The notes below the pieces were generated by a model. That model was not told the DNA's origin and made no database searches. It worked only from the letters and a program-made list of their open reading frames with translations. Positions 8,190 through 16,887 of a DNA stretch of 52,167 nucleotides are shown here, in pieces. The position numbers and the translations under genes are program-made. How positions within the stretch are numbered: the stretch's first letter is position 1; every line of letters starts with the position of its first letter. The stretch is taken from positions 1-52,167 of the forward strand of contig NIUT01000082.1 in assembly GCA_002254365.1 (NCBI GenBank). The letters run 5' to 3'. The stretch is from Nitrospira sp. UW-LDO-01 (GTDB taxonomy: Bacteria; Nitrospirota; Nitrospiria; Nitrospirales; Nitrospiraceae).

Positions 8190-8486
8190 CTATCGGAAGA
8201 GCGACGACGGCATCTGCTCCTCAATCGATTCCATTAAGGTCACCATCCGCCGTTCGACATCGGCCTCACCCTGAACCCGTTTCTTCTCGGACTCGAAGAG
8301 TTGATGAGCTAAATTAATCGCGGTGAGCACGGCTAGTTTCGAGGGTGTCGTGGTCTTCATTCCCTCCGCGAGGTGCTTCATATGGTCGTCGACAAAATGA
8401 GCCAGCCGACGGACATAGGCATCATCGCTGTCTCCGGTGATGGCATAGCGGTGACCATAAATTTCTACATCGATGGTCTTAGTCAA
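8190..8486 (-). CDS. zapA: Cell division protein ZapA
   Basis: A small FtsZ-ring stabilising protein. It has the family's N-terminal VEIYGHRYAITGD block, a DDAYVRRLAHFVDDHMK helix, then LAVLTAINLAHQLFESEKK and a coiled-coil tail. The open frame begins at 8528, but homology starts only at residues corresponding to a TTG at 8486, which has GGGAGGTGG about 4 bases upstream. That gives 98 residues, the usual size. The start overlaps the 3' end of zapB by 8 bases, implying coupling. ZapA dimers crosslink FtsZ filaments and recruit ZapB. Confidence 0.88.
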   Translation of the reverse strand: MTKTIDVEIYGHRYAITGDSDDAYVRRLAHFVDDHMKHLAEGMKTTTPSKLAVLTAINLAHQLFESEKKRVQGEADVERRMVTLMESIEEQMPSSLFR

Positions 8487-8760
8487 TGGCCACCTCCCTT
8501 GGATCCTCGATACACTCGAGCAGCTCAATCTCGCTCATGACTTTTTCGATTCGCGTCTTGATATCAGTTCGCTCCACTTCCCATCTGCGATTCACGTCAT
8601 CCTGCTGGGCCAACTGCTGACGAGCCGCCTTGAGTTCTTCCTCCAAGAGTCCGTTCTTTCGTTTGAGCTCTTGAACGAGCTTGACCAGGTCACGAATTCG
8701 CGTTTCGAGCGCATCCATTCGATCCAGCGACATAATCATCCCCTCTTGGTTAGAGGCCAC
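8479..8760 (-). CDS. zapB: ZapB-like coiled-coil cell division protein
   Basis: A 93-residue, almost wholly coiled-coil protein (heptads from about residue 8 to 85) with blocks MDALETRIRDLVKLVQELK and NGLLEEELKAARQQL. Its sequence is typical of short ZapB-like proteins that bridge the Z-ring through ZapA. The assignment rests on coiled-coil composition plus its place directly before zapA, with overlapping ends; ZapB sequences are poorly conserved. It starts at the ATG at 8760 and is separated by 40 bases from the lytic transglycosylase gene upstream. Confidence 0.7.
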   Translation of the reverse strand: MASNQEGMIMSLDRMDALETRIRDLVKLVQELKRKNGLLEEELKAARQQLAQQDDVNRRWEVERTDIKTRIEKVMSEIELLECIEDPREVAID

Positions 8761-8800
8761 ACCAGATTGTGGCGCACTATAAAAACTTCACAAAATCCTG

Positions 8801-11089
8801 TCAAGAAACGGTTTTAGGGGCACCGTATAAGCGGAGATACTCTTTGTAACTACGGAGCACCCGTTTGACGTATTGCCGGGTCTCTTGGTACTGAATCAGT
8901 TCTACGAACTCATCTTCACTTCGACCGCGATACGTCTCCGCCCAAGTCCCCACGACGACCGGACCGGCGTTGTATGCTGCGATCGCTTGGACGATATTGC
9001 CGGAAAACTGTGCCAGGAGCTGTTCCACATACCGCACACCGATCCGAATGTTGATTTCTTGATCGAAGAGATCCTCTCGAGTCACGTTCGGCAGGTGATG
9101 TTGCTGCGCAACGGCTGTAGCCGTGGTCGGCATCACTTGCATCAAGCCGATGGCACCGACGCGGGAAACCGCCTTCCAATCATACTGGCTTTCCTCTCGG
9201 ATGATGGCCGCAACCAGAAAGGGGTCGACCCCGTTGGTTGCCGACACTTTAATCGTCGGGATCAATCCGGTTGGATAGGCCACATTCCACAGGCCGTCGG
9301 CGATTGTTCCCCCGGTTCGTTCTAACTTCTCTCGGAATCGCGATCGCACGAGGCGTAACGCATGATGGTACGCGCCGACTTCATTCAGCATGATGGATAA
9401 TGCTGCCAACACTTCAGGCTCTCGACTATACCGATCCGTCAAGGCGCTCAGCTCCCTCGCGGCATCTTGCTCTCGACCAAGCAGCCTCAATTCAATCGCT
9501 CGCCGGAAGGCCGATTGTTGTTCGATCTGTGTCCGATTCGTCACCTGGCTCTCCGGTGTCGGTGCGTGAGCGGCTTCAAAAACGGGTTGGACGGCTGCCA
9601 CAGGTGAAACGGTCGACTCCTGTTCCGGCCGTGGAAGCATCGGTATGTTCCCCTGCTCACGTGCCATCTGACAATAGTAGGTGTACGGGAACCGTTGACA
9701 GACTTGCACAAACAGATCTTTCGCCTTGGTATCCCCAAGCTGCCCGTGGGCGCGCGCGATCCAGTAGAGCGCTTGTGGTTCAATGTCGCTGTCTTTTTGA
9801 TCGATAATCTGTTGCCACACACGGATCGCTTCCCGTTGGCGCTCCGTTCGATACAGCAACCACCCTTCCCGCCACTGCGCCTCAATTCGTTGAGAAGCAG
9901 GGTCACCCATCTTGGCAACATGCCGATATCGTTCAGCTGCTTCGTCGAAGCGAGCTTGATCCTCCAGCCAGATTCCAGCGAATAGGTTGATCTGTCCTTT
10001 CTGTTCCGGCGTCAAAGTCCGCTTGGACAGCGTACGACACAAATCCAACAGCTTCTCCCCCAACCCCTGGCGGAGGTAGACTCTCCCCAGCCAAACCGTC
10101 GCCTCATCCCCCCGAGGCCCTTGATCCTCCGTCAGTGCAGAGAATGTGTCACGCGCCTGGTCGTAGGTCTTGAGTCGAACCTGTGCAATCCCCAATTTGA
10201 GCTTGGCATCCGAGCGTTGCGGAGAGGACGGATCGAGAGTCATGAACTTCTTGAGTTCATCAATCGCTTCCGAATGAAGGGACTGTGCCAGAAATGCCTG
10301 GGCACGCTCATAGTGCAGGTCAGGAGATGCACTCCACGACGTGCCTCCGCCGTTGCTCGCCAATAACGCCTGCGCCTCCTTCGCTTCCTTCGTTTGCGGA
10401 AACTTCACCCAGAGCTGCTTCAACGTGTCTCGGGCTTCGGTCAATTGATTTTCACGGAGATAACACGAGGCTAATCGCAGCCATGCCTGCGCGACTTGAG
10501 GGTCTTTATCATTTCCACTCACTGCCTTCAGAGACCAAGAGATGGCCTCGGGGCAACTGGCAGCTCGATACCAGGCTTCCCCGGCACGGAGCGCGGCCAA
10601 GTTGAGCAAGTTGGAATCGGGGACCGCTTGCGGCACTCCTTCGAACATCGCCGCAGCCTCCTTGACCTCCCCCAGTCGTAAGTGGGCCTCGCCGATCCAG
10701 AATCGGATGTAATCGTCGAGAACCGGAAAGTCTTGCTGTGCAGCTCGAAGATACGGCAGCGCGGCAGCAGGATTACGATCCGTCAGAATCACGCCGGAGA
10801 GTAACCCGGCCCTCTTAGCCCAGAGCGACGCCGCCCCCCCTTCCATGACCTTCCGGAGACGCTCAAGTTTCAGTGCAAGGACTTGGTCCTTCGTCAAAGC
10901 ATTCCCCAGTCGTTCCCTCGGCCAAACCGCTGCCAGAAAACATTCCTCGGGAGATGCACAGCTCTCGGTATTCGGTTGGTCCAGCGCGGCAACCTGCGCG
11001 GTGTGCGCGTCACGCGACGGCACGAATACACTGAGCAACGTCACACAGATGCCGACGATGGCCGATACATTATGGTTTCTCATAGTCAC
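8801..11089 (-). CDS. Soluble lytic murein transglycosylase (Slt70-like) with TPR repeats
   Basis: A 762-residue exported protein. The N-terminus is signal-peptide-like (IVGICVTLLSVFVP, then a DAHTA cleavage area). A long superhelix of tetratricopeptide-like repeats spans about residues 60-560. The C-terminal SLT domain contains FLVAAIIREESQYDWKAVS with the catalytic Glu in REES, GAIGLMQVMPTTA, and AIAAYNAGP. It cleaves the MurNAc-GlcNAc bond of peptidoglycan with 1,6-anhydro product formation in the periplasm. It is longer than E. coli Slt because of the repeat region. It is read divergently from rlmN with about 135 bases between start codons. Confidence 0.9.
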   Translation of the reverse strand: MTMRNHNVSAIVGICVTLLSVFVPSRDAHTAQVAALDQPNTESCASPEECFLAAVWPRERLGNALTKDQVLALKLERLRKVMEGGAASLWAKRAGLLSGVILTDRNPAAALPYLRAAQQDFPVLDDYIRFWIGEAHLRLGEVKEAAAMFEGVPQAVPDSNLLNLAALRAGEAWYRAASCPEAISWSLKAVSGNDKDPQVAQAWLRLASCYLRENQLTEARDTLKQLWVKFPQTKEAKEAQALLASNGGGTSWSASPDLHYERAQAFLAQSLHSEAIDELKKFMTLDPSSPQRSDAKLKLGIAQVRLKTYDQARDTFSALTEDQGPRGDEATVWLGRVYLRQGLGEKLLDLCRTLSKRTLTPEQKGQINLFAGIWLEDQARFDEAAERYRHVAKMGDPASQRIEAQWREGWLLYRTERQREAIRVWQQIIDQKDSDIEPQALYWIARAHGQLGDTKAKDLFVQVCQRFPYTYYCQMAREQGNIPMLPRPEQESTVSPVAAVQPVFEAAHAPTPESQVTNRTQIEQQSAFRRAIELRLLGREQDAARELSALTDRYSREPEVLAALSIMLNEVGAYHHALRLVRSRFREKLERTGGTIADGLWNVAYPTGLIPTIKVSATNGVDPFLVAAIIREESQYDWKAVSRVGAIGLMQVMPTTATAVAQQHHLPNVTREDLFDQEINIRIGVRYVEQLLAQFSGNIVQAIAAYNAGPVVVGTWAETYRGRSEDEFVELIQYQETRQYVKRVLRSYKEYLRLYGAPKTVS

Positions 11090-11149
11090 CCATCAAAACC
11101 CACCCGTTCCCATTATATACAGAGCCACCCCCAATGGAAAAAGAATTGC

Positions 11150-11166
11150 GGGTCGGTGAGCGACCC
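11150..11166. promoter_or_regulatory. Perfect 6-bp inverted repeat in the slt/rlmN divergent intergenic region
   Basis: GGGTCG-GTGAG-CGACCC forms a perfect dyad 59 bases before the chosen rlmN start and 61 bases before the slt start. It could be an operator or a small RNA hairpin in the rlmN leader. No partner site was seen elsewhere in the window. Confidence 0.35.
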
Positions 11167-11224
11167 GAATCATATGCGAGGTGACATGAGCTATGGTAGG
11201 CTGCTCATCCAACGCAGGGAACAT

Positions 11225-12325
11225 ATGGTCAACGCATCGGGCTCGCACCTGAACACAACGGTTCATCTTTTGGCCCTCACCGAACTTCAGATGGCCCGGT
11301 TTGTCCGCACGCAACGCTGGCCTGCGTATCGAGCCACACAAATTCTGCGCTGGTTATACCAACGACGTCTTCGAACGATCCTGGACATGACCGATCTGCC
11401 GATGCAGGATCGAGTCGCACTCTCGCAATCCGCCTCCATCGGTCGCTCGACACAGGTGACCGTTCTCCAATCTCAAGATGGAACACGTAAAGTACTCCTG
11501 ACACTCGAAGATGGAATGTCGGTCGAATCCGTACTGATCCCTGACGACAGCAGGCTGACCCTCTGCGTGTCGACACAGGTAGGATGCATGTTGGACTGTG
11601 GGTTCTGCCTCACCGGACAGATGGGACTGAAACGTAACCTCAAACTCCATGAGATCATCGACCAGGTCCTGACCTCCCAAGACCTCCTGACGTCTGATGA
11701 ACGCATCACGAATCTCGTCTTCATGGGAATGGGAGAACCCCTCGCCAATGTGGAGACACTCAAGGCCGCCGTCGCTGGTCTCACGAACAAACCGTGGGGC
11801 CTGGGGTGGTCGCGGAGACGCATTACCGTCTCGACAGCCGGCCTGGCTTCCCGCCTTTCGGACGTCGCGGCGATGGGCGTGAATCTCGCCATCTCTCTGA
11901 ATGCCACCACGGAAGAACAACGTCGAGACCTGATGCCTGCCGCCAGTAATATCGCGTCCCTCAAATCACTCCTGGCTGCTTGTCGGCGGTACCCTCTTGC
12001 ACCCCATCAACGGTTGACGTTCGAATACGTCCTGCTGGCCGGTGTGAATGATCTTCCGGCCGATGCTCGGCGCTTAGTACAGCTGCTGAAATCGTTGCGC
12101 TGCAAAGTGAATCTCATCCCGTTCAATGAATTCCCGGGAAGTCGGTTTCATCGTCCACCGGAAAAAGACGTGCTGCGCTTTCAATCCGACCTCCGCAAGG
12201 CGGGGCTCGATGTCTATGTCCGGAAGAGTCGCGGGCGCGACGTGTACGGCGCCTGCGGACAACTTGGTGACGTCTCCGGCAACCAACCTCCCGTTACCTT
12301 GACAGCTATTGAAACTCGTTGTTAG
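11225..12325 (+). CDS. rlmN: 23S rRNA (adenine-2503-C2)-/tRNA-A37 methyltransferase RlmN
   Basis: A radical SAM methyltransferase with the cluster motif CMLDCGFC (C-x3-C-x2-C) followed by LTGQMGLKRNL. It also shows VFMGMGEPLANVE, ITVSTAGL and FEYVLLAGVND. The C-terminal GACGQL contains the Cys that forms the methylene adduct. It methylates C2 of A2503 in 23S rRNA and A37 in some tRNAs. The frame is open back to 10883, but family homology begins near the ATG at 11225 (366 residues), which has CAGGGA upstream. The ATG at 11186 is the main alternative. Its stop lies 1 base before the M16 peptidase ATG. Confidence 0.92.
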   Translation: MVNASGSHLNTTVHLLALTELQMARFVRTQRWPAYRATQILRWLYQRRLRTILDMTDLPMQDRVALSQSASIGRSTQVTVLQSQDGTRKVLLTLEDGMSVESVLIPDDSRLTLCVSTQVGCMLDCGFCLTGQMGLKRNLKLHEIIDQVLTSQDLLTSDERITNLVFMGMGEPLANVETLKAAVAGLTNKPWGLGWSRRRITVSTAGLASRLSDVAAMGVNLAISLNATTEEQRRDLMPAASNIASLKSLLAACRRYPLAPHQRLTFEYVLLAGVNDLPADARRLVQLLKSLRCKVNLIPFNEFPGSRFHRPPEKDVLRFQSDLRKAGLDVYVRKSRGRDVYGACGQLGDVSGNQPPVTLTAIETRC

Positions 12326-12326
12326 C

Positions 12327-13727
12327 ATGCTCTATCCAACGCCCATCATGATCAGGCCGATTGTCACACGCACTTGGTTTGCCTTTCTGGCAGGGATTCT
12401 CCTGATCCTGGGCGACCGCTCCATTTCCATGGGAGCCGACCCTAACGAGTACATCCTCACCAACGGTATGAAGGTGCTGCTGATCGAAGTGCCGAAAGCC
12501 CCGGTGGCTACGGTCCAGGTCTGGTACAAGGTGGGCTCCCGTAATGAAGTCATGGGTCGCGCGGGACTCTCACACATGCTTGAACACATGATGTTCAAGG
12601 GCACGGCCCGGTATCCCAAAGGCTCGTTTTCACGAATTATCCGAAAGAATGGCGGGATCGACAACGCCTTTACCGGACAGGATTTCACCGCTTATTTTGA
12701 AAATGTGGCGGCTGACCGTGTCGGGCTTGCCTTGGAACTAGAGGCCGACCGGATGCAGGGGTTGCTCCTCGATCACAGTGAGTTCCAGACGGAGCGCGAC
12801 GTCGTGAAAGAGGAACGCCGTTTGCGGTCCGAGGATGACCCGCAAGGTGCCTTGGTCGAAGCCTTGTTTGCCCAAGTCTTCATGAGTCATCCCTATCATT
12901 GGCCGGTGATCGGCTGGTTCGCAGACCTCGATGCGATGGCGATCGAAGACTTACAGCGCCACTATGACACTTTTTATTCGCCCAACAACGCCACTTTGAT
13001 CGTGGTGGGCGATATCAAAGCCGACACGCTACTCCCCATGATCAAACGCTTGTTTGAGCCGATCCCCAGAGGCCCATCGCCGAAGCACGTTCTGCCGCCT
13101 GAGCCGGAACAACGCGGTGAACGTCGGTTTCTTCTCAAGCGGGAAGCCCAGGTTCCGTTTGTGATGACAGGGTTTCGCATCCCAAACTATTCAAGCGACG
13201 ACAGCTATGCCCTGGACCTCCTTGAGTCGATCCTTTCGCATGGGAAGAGCTCCCGCCTCTACCAGAGTCTCGTCTATGACCAGAAAATGGCGCTTGCAGT
13301 CGGTGCGGACTACAGCTTGCTGCAAACCGATCCCGGCCTCTTCTATTTCTATGCGGTGGTCAATCCTGGAACGAAGGTCGAGGCTGTAGAAGAAGCGCTC
13401 CAACGGGAGGTCTTGCGCCTTCAGAATGAGCCCCCATCGGAGCTGGAGCTCCAACGGGCCAAGAATCAGGTGGAAGCGTCGCGCGTGTTTGAGCAAGACT
13501 CGAATTTTCGCCATGCCATGCTCATGGGACAAGCAGAGACCGTCGGCGCAGGGTGGCGACGTATCAATCAGTTTGTTGAACATATCCGTGCAGTCACGGC
13601 CCAAGATATTCAACGTGTCGCGAAGCAGTATTTGACTCCTGACAGTCGGACGACAGGGATTCTCATCCCCTTACCGCCAAAACCGCCCGAATCACCTTCC
13701 TCATCGACCCATGATGGGAAGTCCTAG
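12327..13727 (+). CDS. M16-family zinc metallopeptidase, catalytic member
   Basis: A 466-residue protein with an N-terminal signal peptide (FAFLAGILLIL) and the inverted zinc motif HMLEH at residues 83-87. A distal Glu in EERRLRSEDDP (about residue 162) completes the metal site. M16 peptidases form a clam-shell of two homologous halves. Here the two halves are separate adjacent genes, as in mitochondrial processing peptidase-type pairs. It probably acts in the periplasm on peptides. The ATG at 12327 follows the rlmN stop; a TTG at 12309 and an ATG at 12348 are alternatives. Confidence 0.9.
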   Translation: MLYPTPIMIRPIVTRTWFAFLAGILLILGDRSISMGADPNEYILTNGMKVLLIEVPKAPVATVQVWYKVGSRNEVMGRAGLSHMLEHMMFKGTARYPKGSFSRIIRKNGGIDNAFTGQDFTAYFENVAADRVGLALELEADRMQGLLLDHSEFQTERDVVKEERRLRSEDDPQGALVEALFAQVFMSHPYHWPVIGWFADLDAMAIEDLQRHYDTFYSPNNATLIVVGDIKADTLLPMIKRLFEPIPRGPSPKHVLPPEPEQRGERRFLLKREAQVPFVMTGFRIPNYSSDDSYALDLLESILSHGKSSRLYQSLVYDQKMALAVGADYSLLQTDPGLFYFYAVVNPGTKVEAVEEALQREVLRLQNEPPSELELQRAKNQVEASRVFEQDSNFRHAMLMGQAETVGAGWRRINQFVEHIRAVTAQDIQRVAKQYLTPDSRTTGILIPLPPKPPESPSSSTHDGKS

Positions 13728-13733
13728 GACACC

Positions 13734-15131
13734 ATGACTCACACTGCATGCCCTGCGGAGCACTCTAATTCGAGCTCCCGACTCGCTCGAGTGCGTTCAC
13801 TTCTCGAGCCGATGTACTGGGCTTTCTGTGCCGCATTGTCGATGAGTATTCCCCAGGGAGCAGCCGCTGCCGACCTCGCACCTATTAAGTTCACCACGCC
13901 GAATGGGATGACGGTCGTCGTGTTGGAACAACATTTCCTTCCCATCGTGGAACTCCATGCGCTCATCAAAGCCGGCTCGTCGCAGGATCCTTCGGAGAAG
14001 GCAGGTGTTGCCAATCTCGTGGCCAGCCTGCTCGATGAGGGTACGACATCACGATCGTCCAAGCAACTCGCCGAACAGATCGACTTTGTCGGAGGATCAC
14101 TGAGCGCGCAAGCCAGTGAAGACTTCACGACCGCGTCGGCCCGTATTCTAAGAAAGGATATTGACCTGGGGTTTACGCTTCTTGCTGATATCCTTCAACG
14201 TCCCGCATTTCCCAAACAGGAATTTGAACGGGTTCGATCACAGATCCACGGTGAAATCGCGAGCGACAACGATGACCCCAGCCATGTGGCGATGAAAGCC
14301 TTCAACCAGCTGGTCTATCAGACTCACCCCTACCGCTGGCCGGTACAGGGAACCGAGGAGACACTCAACAAGATTACCTTGTCCGATATCCAAGGCTTCT
14401 ACGCAAAAGAATACCTCCCTAACCAAGTCATCCTGACCATCGTTGGTGACGTGACGGTCGAACAAGCGACGTCGCTTATTCAGGTACATTTCGGGTCTTG
14501 GAAGAAAGGCCTTGCACAACCTCGGCCCGTCAGGAAACCGCCCAGCGTCGAGAAGAAGGCCGTCCAATTCATCGAAAAAGACTTAACTCAGTCTACTATT
14601 ATGTTGGGTCATTCCGGAATTACCCGAACGAACCCTGACTTCTATGCGGTCACCGTCATGAATCATGTTCTAGGAGCCGGCGGATTTTCCTCGCGGCTGA
14701 TGGATTCCATTCGTGACAAGCAGGGCCTTGCCTACGGCATCACGAGCCACTATGACGCGAGAGCCGTGCCAGGATCATTCTGGATCAGCCTCCAGACTCG
14801 CACCGAGACCACCAACCAGGCTATCAGCAGCGTCTTAGCTGAGATGAAAGCGATCCGTGAGGCACCGGTGACCGACCAGGAATTAGCCGAAGCCAAGTCG
14901 TTTTTGATGGGGAGTTTCCCGTTACGACTGGATTCCACAGCGAAGTTGGCTCAAGTCTTGGGACAGGTGGAGTTTTTTGGCCTCGGATTCGACTACTTCA
15001 GCCAATACCCCAAATGGATTGACCGCGTCACAAAAGATGACGTGCAGCGTGTGGCCAAACAATACCTCAACCCTCAGCTTTACGCCCTTGTGGTAGTGGG
15101 GAACATTACCAAAGCGAAAGTCCGTCACTAG
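13734..15131 (+). CDS. M16-family peptidase partner lacking the zinc motif
   Basis: A 465-residue protein homologous to its upstream neighbour and beginning 6 bases after it. The N-terminal signal region is MYWAFCAALSM with an AAAAD cleavage area. At the position of HxxEH it reads VANLVASLLDEGT, so the metal ligands and catalytic Glu are absent. The substrate-binding half is preserved, including GAGGFSSRLMDSIRDKQGLAYGI. It is therefore expected to be the non-catalytic half of a heterodimer with the gene at 12327, analogous to the regulatory subunit of M16B pairs. Full length with no disruption. Confidence 0.88.
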   Translation: MTHTACPAEHSNSSSRLARVRSLLEPMYWAFCAALSMSIPQGAAAADLAPIKFTTPNGMTVVVLEQHFLPIVELHALIKAGSSQDPSEKAGVANLVASLLDEGTTSRSSKQLAEQIDFVGGSLSAQASEDFTTASARILRKDIDLGFTLLADILQRPAFPKQEFERVRSQIHGEIASDNDDPSHVAMKAFNQLVYQTHPYRWPVQGTEETLNKITLSDIQGFYAKEYLPNQVILTIVGDVTVEQATSLIQVHFGSWKKGLAQPRPVRKPPSVEKKAVQFIEKDLTQSTIMLGHSGITRTNPDFYAVTVMNHVLGAGGFSSRLMDSIRDKQGLAYGITSHYDARAVPGSFWISLQTRTETTNQAISSVLAEMKAIREAPVTDQELAEAKSFLMGSFPLRLDSTAKLAQVLGQVEFFGLGFDYFSQYPKWIDRVTKDDVQRVAKQYLNPQLYALVVVGNITKAKVRH

Positions 15132-15185
15132 CCGGGCGCGTAAAAATCATCGTGATGTATGCGCGACGTTAGGAACGAAGCACCT

Positions 15186-15995
15186 ATGCAAGTGACTGTT
15201 CTGCAAGACAAACTTCTTCGACTTCGAACCGTACTCACAGATTTTGGTTCCGTGGTTGTCGCCTACTCCGGTGGCATCGACAGCACCTTTGTACTGAAGG
15301 TTGCGCATGACCAACTTGGTGAAAAAGCGATCGGCATCACGGCCGTCTCGCCGACATTTCCATTACTGGAACTTGAAGCCGCCAAGCGAGTCGCTCAAGA
15401 AATTGGCGCCCGGCATGAACTGGTGCAAACTGACCAATTGACCATTGAGGATTTCGTCAAGAATGACGCCAGCCGATGCTTTCACTGCAAAACAGATTTA
15501 TATCAGCTGCTCGGCACTGTCCGACAATCAAAGAACGCCGCGTATGTCGTGGATGGCACCAACCTGGACGACCTGGGTGATGACCGTCCTGGTATAAAGG
15601 CGGCACGGGAATGGGGCGTCCGGAGCCCGCTCGTCGAGGCTGAGCTGTCAAAATCCGACATCCGCATCCTGGCCAAGGAACTCGGTCTCTCGAACTGGGA
15701 TAAGCCTGCAGCAGCCTGCCTCTCGTCACGAATCCCTCGTGGAATGCCAATTACACTGGAAAAACTGAGCCGAGTTGAAGAGGCTGAAGCCTTGCTTCAA
15801 CGCGAGGGGCTCCGCCATTTTCGAGTCAGAAACCACGGCGATATCGCCAGAATTGAAGTGGCCCCCGGCGACCTCCCCTGGATCATTGAACAGGCTCGAC
15901 GCACACGAATCACTACACAACTGAAAGAACTGGGATTTCAGTTTGTGACGGTAGATCTTGATGGGTATCGGCCAGGGGGGATCAGCCTGAGCTGA
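15186..15995 (+). CDS. larE: LarE-family ATP-dependent sacrificial sulfur transferase
   Basis: A 269-residue PP-loop ATPase with the pyrophosphatase motif SGGIDST near residue 34. It carries the FHCKTDLY block and, later, PAAACLSSRIPRG, whose Cys corresponds to the sacrificial Cys176 of Lactobacillus LarE. LarE sulfurates the pyridine carboxylate made by LarB during nickel-pincer nucleotide cofactor synthesis. No larB, larC or lactate racemase gene lies nearby, so another sulfur-insertion role is possible. An ATG at 15159 is also open, but homology favours 15186. It converges on atpF. Confidence 0.85.
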   Translation: MQVTVLQDKLLRLRTVLTDFGSVVVAYSGGIDSTFVLKVAHDQLGEKAIGITAVSPTFPLLELEAAKRVAQEIGARHELVQTDQLTIEDFVKNDASRCFHCKTDLYQLLGTVRQSKNAAYVVDGTNLDDLGDDRPGIKAAREWGVRSPLVEAELSKSDIRILAKELGLSNWDKPAAACLSSRIPRGMPITLEKLSRVEEAEALLQREGLRHFRVRNHGDIARIEVAPGDLPWIIEQARRTRITTQLKELGFQFVTVDLDGYRPGGISLS

Positions 15996-16024
15996 CACCC
16001 CCTGAAAATCCCGATACGGGCAGA

Positions 16025-16531
16025 TTAGCGCTGTTGTGATCGAGAGAGGGCTTCAAGCGCTTCGTCGGCGAACTTCCGTTGATCAGCGTCGGTCAAACTC
16101 CGCTGCACAACCTTTTCCGCAACCATGAGCGCCAATTCCGTAGTCTGGGTACGGATGTCCTGAAGGGCCTTACGCCGTTCTTGTTCGATTTCTCTCGTGG
16201 CATCGCCTTTAATCCGCTCAGCCTCAGTAGTCAACCGTTGCTCGTTTTCCTCAAGCAGGCGCTGTGCTCGTTCTTTTGCCGCCGCGAGGATGGCCTCCGC
16301 TTCCTTACCGGCTGCACTGAGCTTCGCCTCATAGTCCTTCAGTCGGCTTTCGGCCTCTGCCCGGTGACGCTCAGCCTGATCGAGACTGTCCTTAATTTTC
16401 TTTTCTCGTTCTTCAAGGACGCTGAGGATCCCTGGGAATGCATACTTATACAAGATGAACAATAAAATGCCGAAGGACACAACCTCCCAGAAAATCAGGG
16501 ACGAAAAAAAGTGCGATTCAAACTGTGGCAT
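16025..16531 (-). CDS. atpF: ATP synthase F0 subunit b
   Basis: A 168-residue subunit b with one N-terminal membrane segment (LIFWEVVSFGILLFILYKYAF). A long charged helix follows (EEREKKIKDSLDQAERHRAEAESRLKDYE in part) and forms the peripheral stalk that holds F1 against rotation. It ends the minus-strand atpZ-atpB-atpE-atpF run. Normally atpH, the delta subunit that b binds, follows. Here the next gene is the convergent larE. Only one b-type gene is visible in the window. Confidence 0.93.
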   Translation of the reverse strand: MPQFESHFFSSLIFWEVVSFGILLFILYKYAFPGILSVLEEREKKIKDSLDQAERHRAEAESRLKDYEAKLSAAGKEAEAILAAAKERAQRLLEENEQRLTTEAERIKGDATREIEQERRKALQDIRTQTTELALMVAEKVVQRSLTDADQRKFADEALEALSRSQQR

Positions 16532-16587
16532 ACACGCGTTCGTGAAACGTTACACATGAAACGTCTGACGAGAATGAGCTCTCGATA

Positions 16588-16612
16588 AACGGTTAACGAG
16601 TAACGGTTAACG
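16588..16612. repeat. Tandem 11-bp direct repeat between atpE and atpF
   Basis: AACGGTTAACG occurs twice, at 16588-16598 and 16602-16612, separated by AGT. Each copy contains the palindrome GTTAAC. It lies just downstream of the atpE stop, within the 89-base atpE-atpF spacer. It could be an mRNA processing or protein-binding site affecting the stoichiometry of c relative to b, but nothing in the sequence proves this. Confidence 0.6.
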
Positions 16613-16620
16613 CTCCCTAG

Positions 16621-16851
16621 TTATTTACGGAATCCCATGATGATAAAGGCAATGACCAGGCCGTAGAGCGCAATGGCTTCCACTAATGCGAAACCAATCC
16701 ACATGTACTTCGTGACGCGTGCTTCTGCCTCAGGCTGACGGGCCACAACCTCGATCATCTTTCCAAAGATGAACCCGATACCGACACCCGCTCCGGCAAA
16801 CCCTGCCGCGGCACATCCCATACCGATCAACCCTGCTGCTGCTGAATCCAT
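16621..16851 (-). CDS. atpE: ATP synthase F0 subunit c
   Basis: A 76-residue hairpin of two membrane helices joined by the polar loop RQPE (residues 38-41). Helix 1 is rich in Gly and Ala; helix 2 has the ion-carrying carboxylate Glu58 in FALVEAIALYG. The ring of c subunits turns as ions pass along subunit a. The residue after Glu58 is Ala, and no Gln sits in helix 1 at the usual sodium-ligand position. This argues for proton coupling. It stands between atpB and atpF with the normal order. Confidence 0.95.
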   Translation of the reverse strand: MDSAAAGLIGMGCAAAGFAGAGVGIGFIFGKMIEVVARQPEAEARVTKYMWIGFALVEAIALYGLVIAFIIMGFRK

Positions 16852-16887
16852 TATGTCTTACTCCTCTCTTGTCTAAACTGGCATGCG

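Noticed and set aside
10883-11224. Long upstream extension of the rlmN frame
   Set aside because: It overlaps the divergent lytic transglycosylase gene on the other strand and has no resemblance to RlmN.
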